From Actinoallomurus purpureus (GTDB lineage Bacteria > Actinomycetota > Actinomycetes > Streptosporangiales > Streptosporangiaceae), in assembly GCF_024055795.1 (NCBI RefSeq), contig NZ_JAMXMY010000028.1, forward strand, positions 58,886 through 122,885: a stretch of DNA of 64,000 nucleotides, in the 5' to 3' direction. The notes beneath the pieces were generated by a model. It did not search any database, was not told where the DNA came from, and saw only the letters and a program-made list of their open reading frames with translations. Of the stretch, positions 34,747-42,528 are shown one piece after another. Numbering within the stretch: position 1 is the stretch's first letter; each line of letters begins with the position of its first letter. The translations under genes were made by a program, and so were the position numbers.

Positions 34747-35469
34747 ATGGCGACCTGTCCGGCCGGGCACACCTCGACCGCCACCGACTACTGCGACGTG
34801 TGCGGCGCCGGCATCGGCGAGGCGCCGTCCCCGCCCCCCGCGTCCCCCGTCACGGGGGCCACGGGCGAGCGGTGCCCCGACTGCGGCACGCCCCGTACCG
34901 AGCGCTTCTGCGAGGACTGCGGGTACGACTACGCGGTCGGCGGCGGCCGGCCCACCCCGCCTCCGGCGGCGCCCCCGCCCGCGCCCATACGGTCGACCGG
35001 GGACCCTGACGAGGAGGACCCCGTGACGCGGGACTGGGCGCCCGCGAAGGCGCCCGTGCCCGAGCCACCGGCCACCGACTGGGCGGCCGTCGTCATCGCC
35101 GACCGGGAGTACCACGACCGCGTCGTGACCGAGGGCGAGGACTTCACGTTCCCGCCGTACTGCCCGTCGAGGCGCATCCCTCTCGCCGGCGAGCAGGTCC
35201 GGATCGGGCGGCGGAGCGTGTCGCGGGGCCTCGCGCCGGAGATCGACCTGAGCGAGCCGCCCGCCGACCCGGGCGTCTCGCACACCCACGCGGTGCTGCT
35301 CGCCAAGCCTGACGGCACGTGGACGGTGGTCGACCCGGGGTCCACGAACGGCACGACGATCAACGAGGGCGACACGCCCATCCCCGTCAACGTGGAGGTG
35401 CCGCTGCGCGACGGCGACCGCGTGCACGTGGGCGTCTGGACCACCATCACGCTTCGGAGGCTGCGGTGA
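34747..35469 (+). CDS. FHA-domain protein with N-terminal zinc ribbons
   Basis: A 240-aa protein: two Cys4 modules at the N-terminus (C-x11-YCDVCG and CPDCG...FCEDCG), a proline-rich linker (about 65-110), and a C-terminal FHA domain (about 150-240) with the conserved IRIGRRS, VSHTHAVL and STNGTTIN motifs that bind phosphothreonine. Functionally analogous to GarA/OdhI, the FHA substrates of PknG, but with a different N-terminus lacking the classic TTR phosphorylation motif. The stop overlaps the next start. Confidence 0.9.
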   Translation: MATCPAGHTSTATDYCDVCGAGIGEAPSPPPASPVTGATGERCPDCGTPRTERFCEDCGYDYAVGGGRPTPPPAAPPPAPIRSTGDPDEEDPVTRDWAPAKAPVPEPPATDWAAVVIADREYHDRVVTEGEDFTFPPYCPSRRIPLAGEQVRIGRRSVSRGLAPEIDLSEPPADPGVSHTHAVLLAKPDGTWTVVDPGSTNGTTINEGDTPIPVNVEVPLRDGDRVHVGVWTTITLRRLR

Positions 35470-36884
35470 CGATCACGACGACTCCCCCGTCCTCCCCTGC
35501 CCGGCGGGGGCGGGTCCCCGGGCGGCTGCGGATCCGGACGATGCCGGGCCGGATCCGCGCCCTTGCCGCCCTCGCGGCCGTGGCGGTGCTCGTCGTGCTC
35601 CTCGTGACCACGCTCACCGTGCGGGACGCCCGCGACGGCCTGCGTGTGATCGGCCACGACGCCGGCCCGCAGGTGGTCGCCACCGGCGACCTGTACTTCG
35701 CGCTCAGCGACATGGACGCCCAGTTGGCCGACGCGCTGCTGATCGGCGGGGACGCCGGCCTGGCGAGCCGGCGGGCGGCGGCGCTGCGCCTGTACGAGCA
35801 GCGCCGTTCGGAGGCGAACGGCGCGCTGCTGCAGGGCTCGCGGCTGGCGGGCTCGGACCCGACCGGGCAGCGCACCGCGCAGGCGATGCTGGACGCGCTG
35901 GGCCGGTACGAACGCCTCGCGGGGCAGGCCCTGCTGACGGACCAGCAGTCGAACCACGCCGCCGGGCCTCCCCCGGCCGCCGTCACCGCGCTCTACCGCC
36001 AGGCCACCGACCTGATGAAGCTGGACGTGCTGCCGAAGGCGTACAACCTGACCCTGGACAACGGCACGAAGGTGCGCCGCACGTACGAGGCCAAGCGCTC
36101 GGCGGTGCTCCAGGGGCGCGTCTGGGTGATCCTCACGGGCCTGCTGCTCCTGGTCGTCCTCGTGGGCGTGCAGTTCTACCTCGCCCGGCGCTTCCGCCGG
36201 CTGGTCAACCCGTTCCTCGCCCTGGCCACCGCGGGCACCCTGGTGCTCGTCGTGGTGAGCGTGGCGCTGCTGTCCAGCGAGGCCGGGCGCCTGCGGACGG
36301 CCAAGGAGGACGGCTTCGACTCGGTGCTGGCACTGTCGCGGGCCCGGGCGATCAGCAACAGCGCGCACGCGGACGAGAGCCGCTACCTGCTCGATCCCGG
36401 GCGCGCCGACACGTACGAGCAGGTCTACCTCGACAAGTCCCAGACGATCATGTACGTCCCCGCAGGCAACCTCGACGCCTACTACACCCAGGTCGACCAG
36501 AAGATCGGCGGGACGGACTTCCTCGGCTTCTACGGCACCGAGGCCCACCACATCACGCTGCCCGGGCAGCAGGAGGCGCTGCACAAGGTGCTGACGGGAT
36601 ACCAGAAGGTCCAGGCGAACGACCGGACGATCCGGCGGCTGGCGACCGCCGGCGGCGGCCGCGCGGCCATCAGCGCCAAGCTCGGGGCCGGCACCGACGA
36701 CTTCGGCGACTACGACAAGGCGCTGGTCTCCCTGACGGACCTGCACGGCGGCGCCTTCGACAAGGCCATCAGCGCCGGCGACCACGGGCTGCGCGGCTGG
36801 AACCTCATCCTGCCCGGCGCGGCCGTCGTCCTCATCATCCTCATTCTCGCCGGGGTCCGGCCGCGGCTGTCCGAGTACCGGTAA
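35466..36884 (+). CDS. glnX: GlnX-like membrane sensor
   Basis: A 472-aa integral membrane protein with four predicted helices: one near residues 31-51, a closely spaced pair around 220-270, and one near 447-468. They enclose two helical extracytoplasmic segments of about 170 residues each. This is the topology of GlnX, which relays extracellular amino-acid binding by GlnH to PknG. No kinase or HAMP motif is visible. GTG start overlaps the FHA stop. Assigned by topology plus operon context. Confidence 0.82.
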   Translation: MTITTTPPSSPARRGRVPGRLRIRTMPGRIRALAALAAVAVLVVLLVTTLTVRDARDGLRVIGHDAGPQVVATGDLYFALSDMDAQLADALLIGGDAGLASRRAAALRLYEQRRSEANGALLQGSRLAGSDPTGQRTAQAMLDALGRYERLAGQALLTDQQSNHAAGPPPAAVTALYRQATDLMKLDVLPKAYNLTLDNGTKVRRTYEAKRSAVLQGRVWVILTGLLLLVVLVGVQFYLARRFRRLVNPFLALATAGTLVLVVVSVALLSSEAGRLRTAKEDGFDSVLALSRARAISNSAHADESRYLLDPGRADTYEQVYLDKSQTIMYVPAGNLDAYYTQVDQKIGGTDFLGFYGTEAHHITLPGQQEALHKVLTGYQKVQANDRTIRRLATAGGGRAAISAKLGAGTDDFGDYDKALVSLTDLHGGAFDKAISAGDHGLRGWNLILPGAAVVLIILILAGVRPRLSEYR

Positions 36885-36896
36885 GGGAGCGCCAAG

Positions 36897-37712
36897 ATGC
36901 GACTACGTCGAATCGGCATCGCGGTGACGCTGTTGCTGGCGTCGGCCGGGTGCGGGGTGGCCGGCGGGGAGACCCCGTCGGTCAGTGGCAAGGACCGCCT
37001 GGTCATCGGCGTCTCCAAGGACCAGCCGGGCCTCGGCTTCCGCGACGGGTACGGCACCTACAAGGGCTTCGACATCGACGTCGCCCGCGATATCGCCCGG
37101 CGGCTCGGCGCAAAACACCTGACGTTCAAGCCGCTGGCCAGCGCCGAGCGCGAGGGGGCGCTGCGCGACGGCGACGTCGACATGGTGGTGGCGAGCTACT
37201 CCATCACGCCGCAGCGCAAGACCCAGGTCGTCTTCGGGGGCCCGTATTACGTCGCCCACCAGGACATCCTGGTGCGCGGCACCGACACGACCGTGCGGAA
37301 CGTCCGCGACCTGCGCGGCAAGCGGCTCTGCCAGGTCACCGGTTCGGTCTCCTGGCGGCGCGTCACCGAGGAGCGCAAGATCGACGCCCGGCTCCTCCCG
37401 GCCTCGACGTACGGTGAGTGCCTGGACGACCTGACGTCGGGGACGGTCGACGCCATCTCCACCGACGACCTGATCCTCGCCGGCTTCGCGGCGCAACGGG
37501 GGAACCAGGTGCGCTTCGTCAACGCCCCGTTCTCGGACGAGAAGTACGGCGTGGGGCTACGGTCCGGCGACATCGGCGGGTGCGAGGACGTCAACAAGGC
37601 GATCACCGAGATGTACCAGGACGGTACCGCCGCCACCCTGCTCAAACGGTGGTTCGGCTCCACGGGCCTCAACGTCACGACGACGGTCCCCCAGTTCGAG
37701 GGCTGCGGCTGA
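36897..37712 (+). CDS. glnH: GlnH-like amino-acid-binding lipoprotein
   Basis: A 271-aa solute-binding lipoprotein: lipobox LASAGC with C19 as lipidated cysteine, then a type II periplasmic-binding fold (SBP family 3) with FRDGYGTYKGFDIDVARDIA, DMVVASYSITPQRK and YGVGLRSGD. No ABC permease or ATPase is nearby, so it acts as a signal receptor with GlnX rather than in transport, as in mycobacteria where GlnH senses Asp/Glu. Last gene of the operon, followed by a strong terminator. Confidence 0.91.
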   Translation: MRLRRIGIAVTLLLASAGCGVAGGETPSVSGKDRLVIGVSKDQPGLGFRDGYGTYKGFDIDVARDIARRLGAKHLTFKPLASAEREGALRDGDVDMVVASYSITPQRKTQVVFGGPYYVAHQDILVRGTDTTVRNVRDLRGKRLCQVTGSVSWRRVTEERKIDARLLPASTYGECLDDLTSGTVDAISTDDLILAGFAAQRGNQVRFVNAPFSDEKYGVGLRSGDIGGCEDVNKAITEMYQDGTAATLLKRWFGSTGLNVTTTVPQFEGCG

Positions 37713-37738
37713 GCCACACGGCCCGTCGCCGGGAGTCC

Positions 37739-37798
37739 GCGCCCGATCCCGCCGCAGCCGGCCGTGCGGGGTCTTACCGCTGCGGCGGGATCGGGCGC
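37739..37798. terminator. bidirectional terminator with 19-bp stem
   Basis: Arms 37739-37757 and 37780-37798 are perfectly complementary over 19 nt, 22-nt loop. Lies between the GlnH gene and a convergent small gene. The right arm is inside the last codons of that small gene, which it forces to encode RPRPIPPQR. Confidence 0.82.
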
Positions 37799-37998
37799 GG
37801 CCAGGTCTCGGCGATGGCCTGACGGAACTCGGCCAGGACCTGGCCGTACAGCGCCCAGCGGCGCTCCTCCAGCTCGCGCTGGGTGCGACCGCGGATCTTG
37901 TACTTTCCGGAGGCGGAGACGGCGACCCACTCCCCCGTCAGCGGGTCCTCCCGCACGGTGAACCCCGGGATCATCGGGACCGGATCGGGGGCGATCAT
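37774..37998 (-). CDS. small conserved-looking protein, unknown function
   Basis: A 74-aa protein, not recognised. It has a hydrophilic N-terminal segment PGFTVREDPLTGEWVAVSASGKYKIRGRT, then an amphipathic helix LEERRWALYGQVLAEFRQAIAETW. ATG start overlaps the stop of the upstream ATPase gene by 4 bp, so it is translated with it. The pairing suggests a partner or regulator of the anti-sigma-like ATPase; inference only. Confidence 0.65.
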   Translation of the reverse strand: MIAPDPVPMIPGFTVREDPLTGEWVAVSASGKYKIRGRTQRELEERRWALYGQVLAEFRQAIAETWPRPIPPQR

Positions 37999-38495
37999 CG
38001 GCCGAACCCCGCGATCTCGGCCGGGGACAGGGTCACCCCTGGCTTGGCCAGGACAGCGTGGACCACTTTGTCCACATCACCGACCTCGACCCAGACCAGG
38101 TCGGCCACGGCCTCGCTGATCAGCATCCCTCGCCCGTTCGTCTCGGTGGGATCCGGCTCCTTCTTCGTCGGCAGCACATCGGGATAGGGGTCGCGGACCC
38201 GCAGCCGAGTCCACCGTCCGTGCGCCTCGATGGCGAACCAGATGCCCGGCTCGACACCGGACGCCGGCGCCTCCAGGGTCCGGACACACCGGATGGCGTT
38301 CGTAACCAGCTCGGAGGTCACCAACTCGACGTTGTAGACGAAGTCCGGATCGGCGTGCGTCAGTCGCCTGCGGACGATATGCCGCACCTGGGCGACGGCT
38401 TCGGGCATCGGCTGGATCTCGACCCAGTCCGGACCTGGAGCGTAGACGTAGGCGACGCGCCCCGGTCTTTTCGGTGATGGCAGGTGTTGCGTCAT
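37995..38495 (-). CDS. RsbW-like anti-sigma ATPase (HATPase_c_2)
   Basis: A 166-aa protein of the stand-alone GHKL ATPase group common in actinomycetes: VYNVELVTSELVTNAIRC is the N box, LRVRDPYPDVLP the G1 region and TNGRGMLISEAVADLVWVE the G2 region. Usually kinase-like regulators in partner-switching systems. ATG 38495 is chosen because the 22 upstream in-frame residues are not family-like. Sits divergently beside a DUF5753 regulator, a very common pairing. Confidence 0.86.
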   Translation of the reverse strand: MTQHLPSPKRPGRVAYVYAPGPDWVEIQPMPEAVAQVRHIVRRRLTHADPDFVYNVELVTSELVTNAIRCVRTLEAPASGVEPGIWFAIEAHGRWTRLRVRDPYPDVLPTKKEPDPTETNGRGMLISEAVADLVWVEVGDVDKVVHAVLAKPGVTLSPAEIAGFGR

Positions 38496-38594
38496 GAAGG
38501 ACCCCCAGAGGTGGGAGTGGCCCACTACTCCACGTAGCGCCACGAACACGGTGCGCTCCACTATGCTCCGCCTATTAGCTAATTCGCAATGCGG

Positions 38595-38611
38595 TTGACT
38601 CGATTAGTCAA
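38595..38611. promoter_or_regulatory. inverted repeat in divergent regulator promoter
   Basis: TTGACT (38595-38600) and AGTCAA (38606-38611) flank 5 nt in a clearly AT-rich 145-nt intergenic region. The left arm could also be a -35 for the DUF5753 gene with TTAGAG at 38618-38623 as -10. Candidate autoregulatory operator. Confidence 0.4.
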
Positions 38612-38708
38612 GATCTATTAGAGATTCGCGTATTGATGTCCGATTCTGCGACGAACGCTCTACGATCAGTGACCGCCCCAAGGAATCTGTGAGCTTGAGA
38701 GGGACGAG

Positions 38709-39560
38709 ATGGCCGACGCCAGGCACAGCCCGACGGTGCGCCGTCGTCGGCTCGCCAGGGAACTCCGGAAGCTCCGCGAGGCGGCAGGCATGACCGCCGA
38801 CGAGGTCAACCGCCGGCTCGAGTGGGCGAACGGCAAGGTGAACAAGTTGGAGCGAGCCTTGACCGTCCGGCCACGCGTCACCGACATCCGCGTGCTCCTG
38901 GACACCTACGGTGTGACCGCCCAGGCCATCCGTGAGGCGCTGTTCGACCTGACCAGGCAGGCGCGCGAACGCGGTTGGTGGACCGCGTACGGACCGCTCG
39001 ATGACAACTACGTCGAGTTCGAGGCCGAAGCCTCAAAGATCAGTACGTACGAGCTCGCCATGATTCCTGGACTACTCCAGACACCGCAGTACGCCCGCGC
39101 GATCCAGCACGGCTGGATTACGAAGGATGACGAGGAGATCGAGAACCTGGTCCGATTGCGCATGGAGCGGCAAAAGATCCTTACTGATACGAACCCGCCG
39201 AGGCTGTGGGCGATCATCGACGAAAACGCCCTAACACGTTTCTTTGGCTCATACGAGGCCAAAGTCGAGCAGCTGCAGCGGCTCATCGAGACCGAGCGTA
39301 TGGACCACGTCGCCGTACAGGTGCTGCCGATGGACGCGGCTCCACATCCGGGACTTCACGGCTCGTTCGTGATCCTGGATTATGAGAATGATCCAAGCCT
39401 GGTCTACCGCGAGGCACGGCCGGGCTCCTCCTACGTGGAAGGCGCCGCCGAGGTTGAGGAACGACGAACCATCTTCCAGCAACTGAGCGAGACGGCGCTC
39501 GGGCCGGACGAGTCGATCGCCTGGCTCAGACGGTTGGCGAAGAAGACCGGAATGAGGTAG
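38709..39560 (+). CDS. XRE-type regulator with DUF5753 domain
   Basis: A 283-aa protein: N-terminal helix-turn-helix (about 10-65, LRKLREAAGMTADEVNRRLEWANGKVNKLE) and the actinomycete-specific DUF5753 domain with the signature YELAMIPGLLQTPQYARAI and a WAIIDENAL strand. Members usually act with a DUF397 protein and an RsbW-like ATPase; both kinds of gene flank it here. Codon use and GC are slightly lower than in its neighbours. Full length. Confidence 0.93.
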   Translation: MADARHSPTVRRRRLARELRKLREAAGMTADEVNRRLEWANGKVNKLERALTVRPRVTDIRVLLDTYGVTAQAIREALFDLTRQARERGWWTAYGPLDDNYVEFEAEASKISTYELAMIPGLLQTPQYARAIQHGWITKDDEEIENLVRLRMERQKILTDTNPPRLWAIIDENALTRFFGSYEAKVEQLQRLIETERMDHVAVQVLPMDAAPHPGLHGSFVILDYENDPSLVYREARPGSSYVEGAAEVEERRTIFQQLSETALGPDESIAWLRRLAKKTGMR

Positions 39561-39566
39561 CCCACG

Positions 39567-39677
39567 GTGTCCCAATCCTCCAGCACCAATTGGCGCAAGA
39601 GCAGGCGCTCAGGCAGCGGGTCGGGCAACTGCGTCGAAGTCGCCGTCGTCACCGGCCAGGAGCAGTTCAAGCGCTGA
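39567..39677 (+). pseudogene. short DUF397 gene, probably truncated
   Basis: A 36-codon frame starting with GTG 6 nt after the DUF5753 stop. WRKSRRSGSGSGNCVEVA is the unmistakable first half of DUF397 proteins, normally about 60-75 residues. The second half (VRDSK...W..F) is absent: the frame ends TGQEQFKR-stop. Upstream coupling is preserved, so it may still be translated, but the missing half argues for a decayed copy. Confidence 0.6.
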
Positions 39678-39856
39678 CCTGCGGGAAGGCTGAACGCTCC
39701 GGCGTACTGTCGCCGGGGCTGTCATGGCGTCCTGACAGCGGAATATCGGTGCCCGGTGATGTACTCGACCCTGCCTTACTCTTCGTCCCGTGCGGGAGCG
39801 GCCGGGTCATCCACGGTCGTTAGGGAGGTCGCCTGACGATCGAGGTCGATCCGCAG

Positions 39857-40205
39857 GTGTTCGGTGACAGGGAGGACGATGACGACCTCTCCAACGAGCA
39901 CGTGATCATCGTTGGCTCGGCGGATACGGACGCCGCCGAGCGTGCACCGGCCCGTGCAGGCCATCGTTTCTATTCGGTCGCTGAGGACGCGGGAGCTCAC
40001 CCCCGAGGAAGCGGACGCGGAGGCCGGGGAGATCTACACGCCGAACTACGTCTCCGACATCCGGGTGGCGGCCCGCGGCCCGTGGTATTACGTGGACTGC
40101 AAGGGCCAGATCCCGCCGCCGATGCAGGAGCGGATGATCGCGGTGTTGGAGGAGCTGGAACGAGAGGGCGTGAGCGCCCTCGTCGAAGTCCCTGCCGACG
40201 ATGAG
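39857..40205 (+). pseudogene. frameshifted small gene, unknown function
   Basis: Two adjoining frames look like one broken protein. Frame A from GTG 39857 (possibly from a non-standard CTG at 39833 behind AGGGAGG) reads REDDDDLSNEHVIIVG. From about 39950 the plausible coding frame shifts to ELTPEEADAEAGEIYTPNYV, VAARGPWYYVDCKG and MIAVLEELEREGVSALVEVP. The second part has lost its own stop and runs in frame into the P-loop kinase. The site of the frameshift lies between about 39915 and 39960. Function not recognised. Confidence 0.45.
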
Positions 40206-40892
40206 ATGGACTATATGGACAACGGCACCCGCAGCGAGCTCCTCAGCCGTCTGTCCGAGGCGGTCGAATCCGTCACGAACGCGCACCCGACACGGGTCGC
40301 CGTCGACGGACCGCCCGCCGCCGGTAAGACCACGCTGGCCGACGAGCTCGCCGTCGTCCTGCGCGCGCAGGGCCGCGAAGTCATCCGCGCGACGATCGAA
40401 GACTTCCTTACCCCCCGATCACAACGCTATCGGCGCGGCAAGCACTCCGCCGACGGCTGCTATCACGACAGCTTCGACTTCGACGCGCTGCACCAGGTGC
40501 TGCTCGATCCGCTGGGCCCACGCGGAGACCGAAGGTTCCAGCAGGCGGTCTACGACAAAGTTACGGACACCGCACTGTCACAGCCGGTCACGACTGCGCC
40601 TGCCGACGCCGTGCTGCTCTTCGACGGCGTGTTCCTCATGCGCCCGGAGCTGATTGACCGGTGGGACCTGCGCATCTTCGTGTCCGCCGCGTTTGAGGAG
40701 ACACTGGATCGCGCCCGGACCCGGGACCTGGCGGTGTACGGCTCCGTCACCGAAGTCGAGCGACGCTTCCACAACCGCTACCGCCCCTCCCAACAGCTCT
40801 ACTTCGACACGGTCCGCCCGACCGATCACGCCGACATCATCGTGCACAACGACGAGCCCCAGCAGCCAGCATGGGAAGCCCGACCACGCTGA
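40206..40892 (+). CDS. uridine kinase-like P-loop kinase
   Basis: A 228-aa nucleoside/uridine kinase-like NTPase: Walker A GPPAAGKTT, a DFLTPRSQRYRRGK substrate-lid segment, DSFDFDALHQVLLDPLG, VLLFDGVFLMRPEL (Walker B-like) and the DLRIFVSAAFEETLDRARTRD lid typical of uridine kinase homologues in actinomycetes. I chose ATG 40206 at the domain boundary; 40215 is equally possible. The frame is open upstream to 39912, so a fusion with the preceding broken gene cannot be excluded. The true substrate is not determinable. Confidence 0.72.
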   Translation: MDYMDNGTRSELLSRLSEAVESVTNAHPTRVAVDGPPAAGKTTLADELAVVLRAQGREVIRATIEDFLTPRSQRYRRGKHSADGCYHDSFDFDALHQVLLDPLGPRGDRRFQQAVYDKVTDTALSQPVTTAPADAVLLFDGVFLMRPELIDRWDLRIFVSAAFEETLDRARTRDLAVYGSVTEVERRFHNRYRPSQQLYFDTVRPTDHADIIVHNDEPQQPAWEARPR

Positions 40893-40907
40893 CCAGATAC
40901 ACAGGAT

Positions 40908-41125
40908 TTGACAATTGCTCGGGCTTGGCTGCGTGGGACCAATAAGGCGTACCCCACGCCGGTTCCGGTGGATCTCATCCGAGACTGCCTGCTGGACACC
41001 GGCATCGCCGTTGCCAGTGTCCAGTACAGATTGAGCGCAGAGGCGATCTTTCCCGCCGATTCGGTGCCTGGGGCGACTCGACCGGCGGGCATCTCGCTGC
41101 GCTACTCGCCGGCCCGGCGCCGTGA
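40908..41125 (+). pseudogene. remnant of an alpha/beta-hydrolase (esterase) gene
   Basis: LLDTGIAVASVQYRLSAEAIFPA in one frame is the strand before the oxyanion region of carboxylesterases. Directly after it, in another frame from 41060, comes FGAWGDSTGGHLAALLAG, the nucleophile elbow G-D-S-x-G-G, then a stop. About 25-30 residues expected between the two segments and the whole rest of the enzyme are missing. So this is a gene with an internal deletion, a frameshift and a lost C-terminus. Confidence 0.6.
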
Positions 41126-42232
41126 TCACCGACTCTGCAGCTCGTCCGCGAGCTTGAGCAGGTAGTAACCAAGCCCGCTCAGCAAACCCGGCCAGGACAC
41201 CGGACCATCGATCACGATGTCGCCGCTCTCCCGTACGGTTGCCGGAACCATCGGGGGAACCTGGCCGCGAACATAGGGCTGCTCATAGGCGTCGACGTAC
41301 GGCCCGGCGAGCGGCTGCAGGCGGGTGGCCGTGGCGATGAGATGGTCGATGAGGCCCGCCAGTCCGCCATGCGCCGCCGCATAACCGCGCAACGTCTCTT
41401 CGTCCTGCGGGTTCGGGTCGTCATAGCGGGCCGCACCGCCGGTGGCGAGGGTCTCGGCCGTGGCCGTGAGCGCGTCGGTCACCTGGGCGGCACGCGCGAC
41501 GATCAGCTCGGCCGCCCTCGGGTCGGGAAGCTCGCCGGCACGTGCCCGGTCGGCGAACCGCATCAGCTCGTAAAGCGGCGCATCGCCCCGTAGCGGGAAG
41601 AAGTCGATCCACAGCCCTACGGGGTCCCGCCATTCCAGCCGCCCCTCCGCATCAACGTAGGGGCGGCGGCCGGCGGCGACGCCGTCGTGTTCCAGAGCAT
41701 CGGCGACTTCGGCGAGCATGGCTGAGACGCTCGGCCACATCGGCCGCCTATCGGCGCCCTCGTACTTGTCGTACTTCATGACGCAGCCCCGGAAGCGGCC
41801 GTAACGCAGATCGGCGAAGAGCACGTCACCGCAATGGTTCGTGGCGATCGGCAGCCAGTGCCGCGACCACCGGAAACCCTGTGTACCGGCCGGAGCCGTG
41901 TCGGCCTCCTCCTCCGTGCCCCACCACTCGGAATCCTCCCGATCGGCGAAGCCCTCCACCCGCGACCGGTGGAACCTCAGGGCCTCCTCGAGCGGGAGGA
42001 GCTGGTAGAACGGCGGAAGCAGATCCCCTACATGGCGGGGATGACTGCGCATTCCGTCGGCGGCGCGATACAAGGCGCGCAGGTCGGCCGGGAGGGGGAC
42101 GCCCACCGCCCAGTCGGCCTCATCGATCGCCTTGGCGGTCGCCGGGCCATTCACTCCCTCGGCGGTTGCCGGTGAGTGTCCGCGTAGCCAGGTGATCATC
42201 CGGTCCCATGAGGACTGCACGTCTGCCGTCAC
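41126..42232 (-). CDS. SMI1/KNR4-family protein
   Basis: A 368-aa protein with an N-terminal SMI1/KNR4 (SUKH) domain: PLPADLRALYRAADGM, LLPLEEALRFH, WLPIATNHCGDVLFADLR and VMKYDKYEG follow the family pattern. A C-terminal extension from about 190 is helical and unassigned. SUKH proteins are often immunity proteins against contact-dependent toxins, but single chromosomal copies also have housekeeping roles; no toxin gene is adjacent. GTG 42232 is the chosen start; ATG 42199 is possible, and the longer open frame to 42430 looks spurious. Confidence 0.8.
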   Translation of the reverse strand: MTADVQSSWDRMITWLRGHSPATAEGVNGPATAKAIDEADWAVGVPLPADLRALYRAADGMRSHPRHVGDLLPPFYQLLPLEEALRFHRSRVEGFADREDSEWWGTEEEADTAPAGTQGFRWSRHWLPIATNHCGDVLFADLRYGRFRGCVMKYDKYEGADRRPMWPSVSAMLAEVADALEHDGVAAGRRPYVDAEGRLEWRDPVGLWIDFFPLRGDAPLYELMRFADRARAGELPDPRAAELIVARAAQVTDALTATAETLATGGAARYDDPNPQDEETLRGYAAAHGGLAGLIDHLIATATRLQPLAGPYVDAYEQPYVRGQVPPMVPATVRESGDIVIDGPVSWPGLLSGLGYYLLKLADELQSR

Positions 42233-42528
42233 GGCGGTGACGTTAGCGATCAGCTCCGACAGAGCGATACGACACCCGGGGGCGCGGCGACCTGAGCGCC
42301 CGGCCCAGAGGTCGGCGTGGCACCCTTGATGCGAAGCTTCGGGCTCGGGGCCGGGAGCCGCGACGTCGTGGCGTACCGCTCCCTTCCGGTGCCCGGCGGA
42401 ACCGTTTCTGCTGGTCTTGGAACGGCGCACTCTCGGGGCGGCGACTCTCGACCCACCCCTGCCACCCCCGTTTACCCACGAGTAACGTGGGGTGGATCAG
42501 ACGCTCATCAGCAAGGAGACACAGCGCC

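Noticed and set aside
28907..37712. Possible type VII or toxin-immunity function for the vWA/FHA/coiled-coil operon
   Set aside because: No ESX, tip-domain or toxin genes; the PknG, GlnX and GlnH features explain the operon better.
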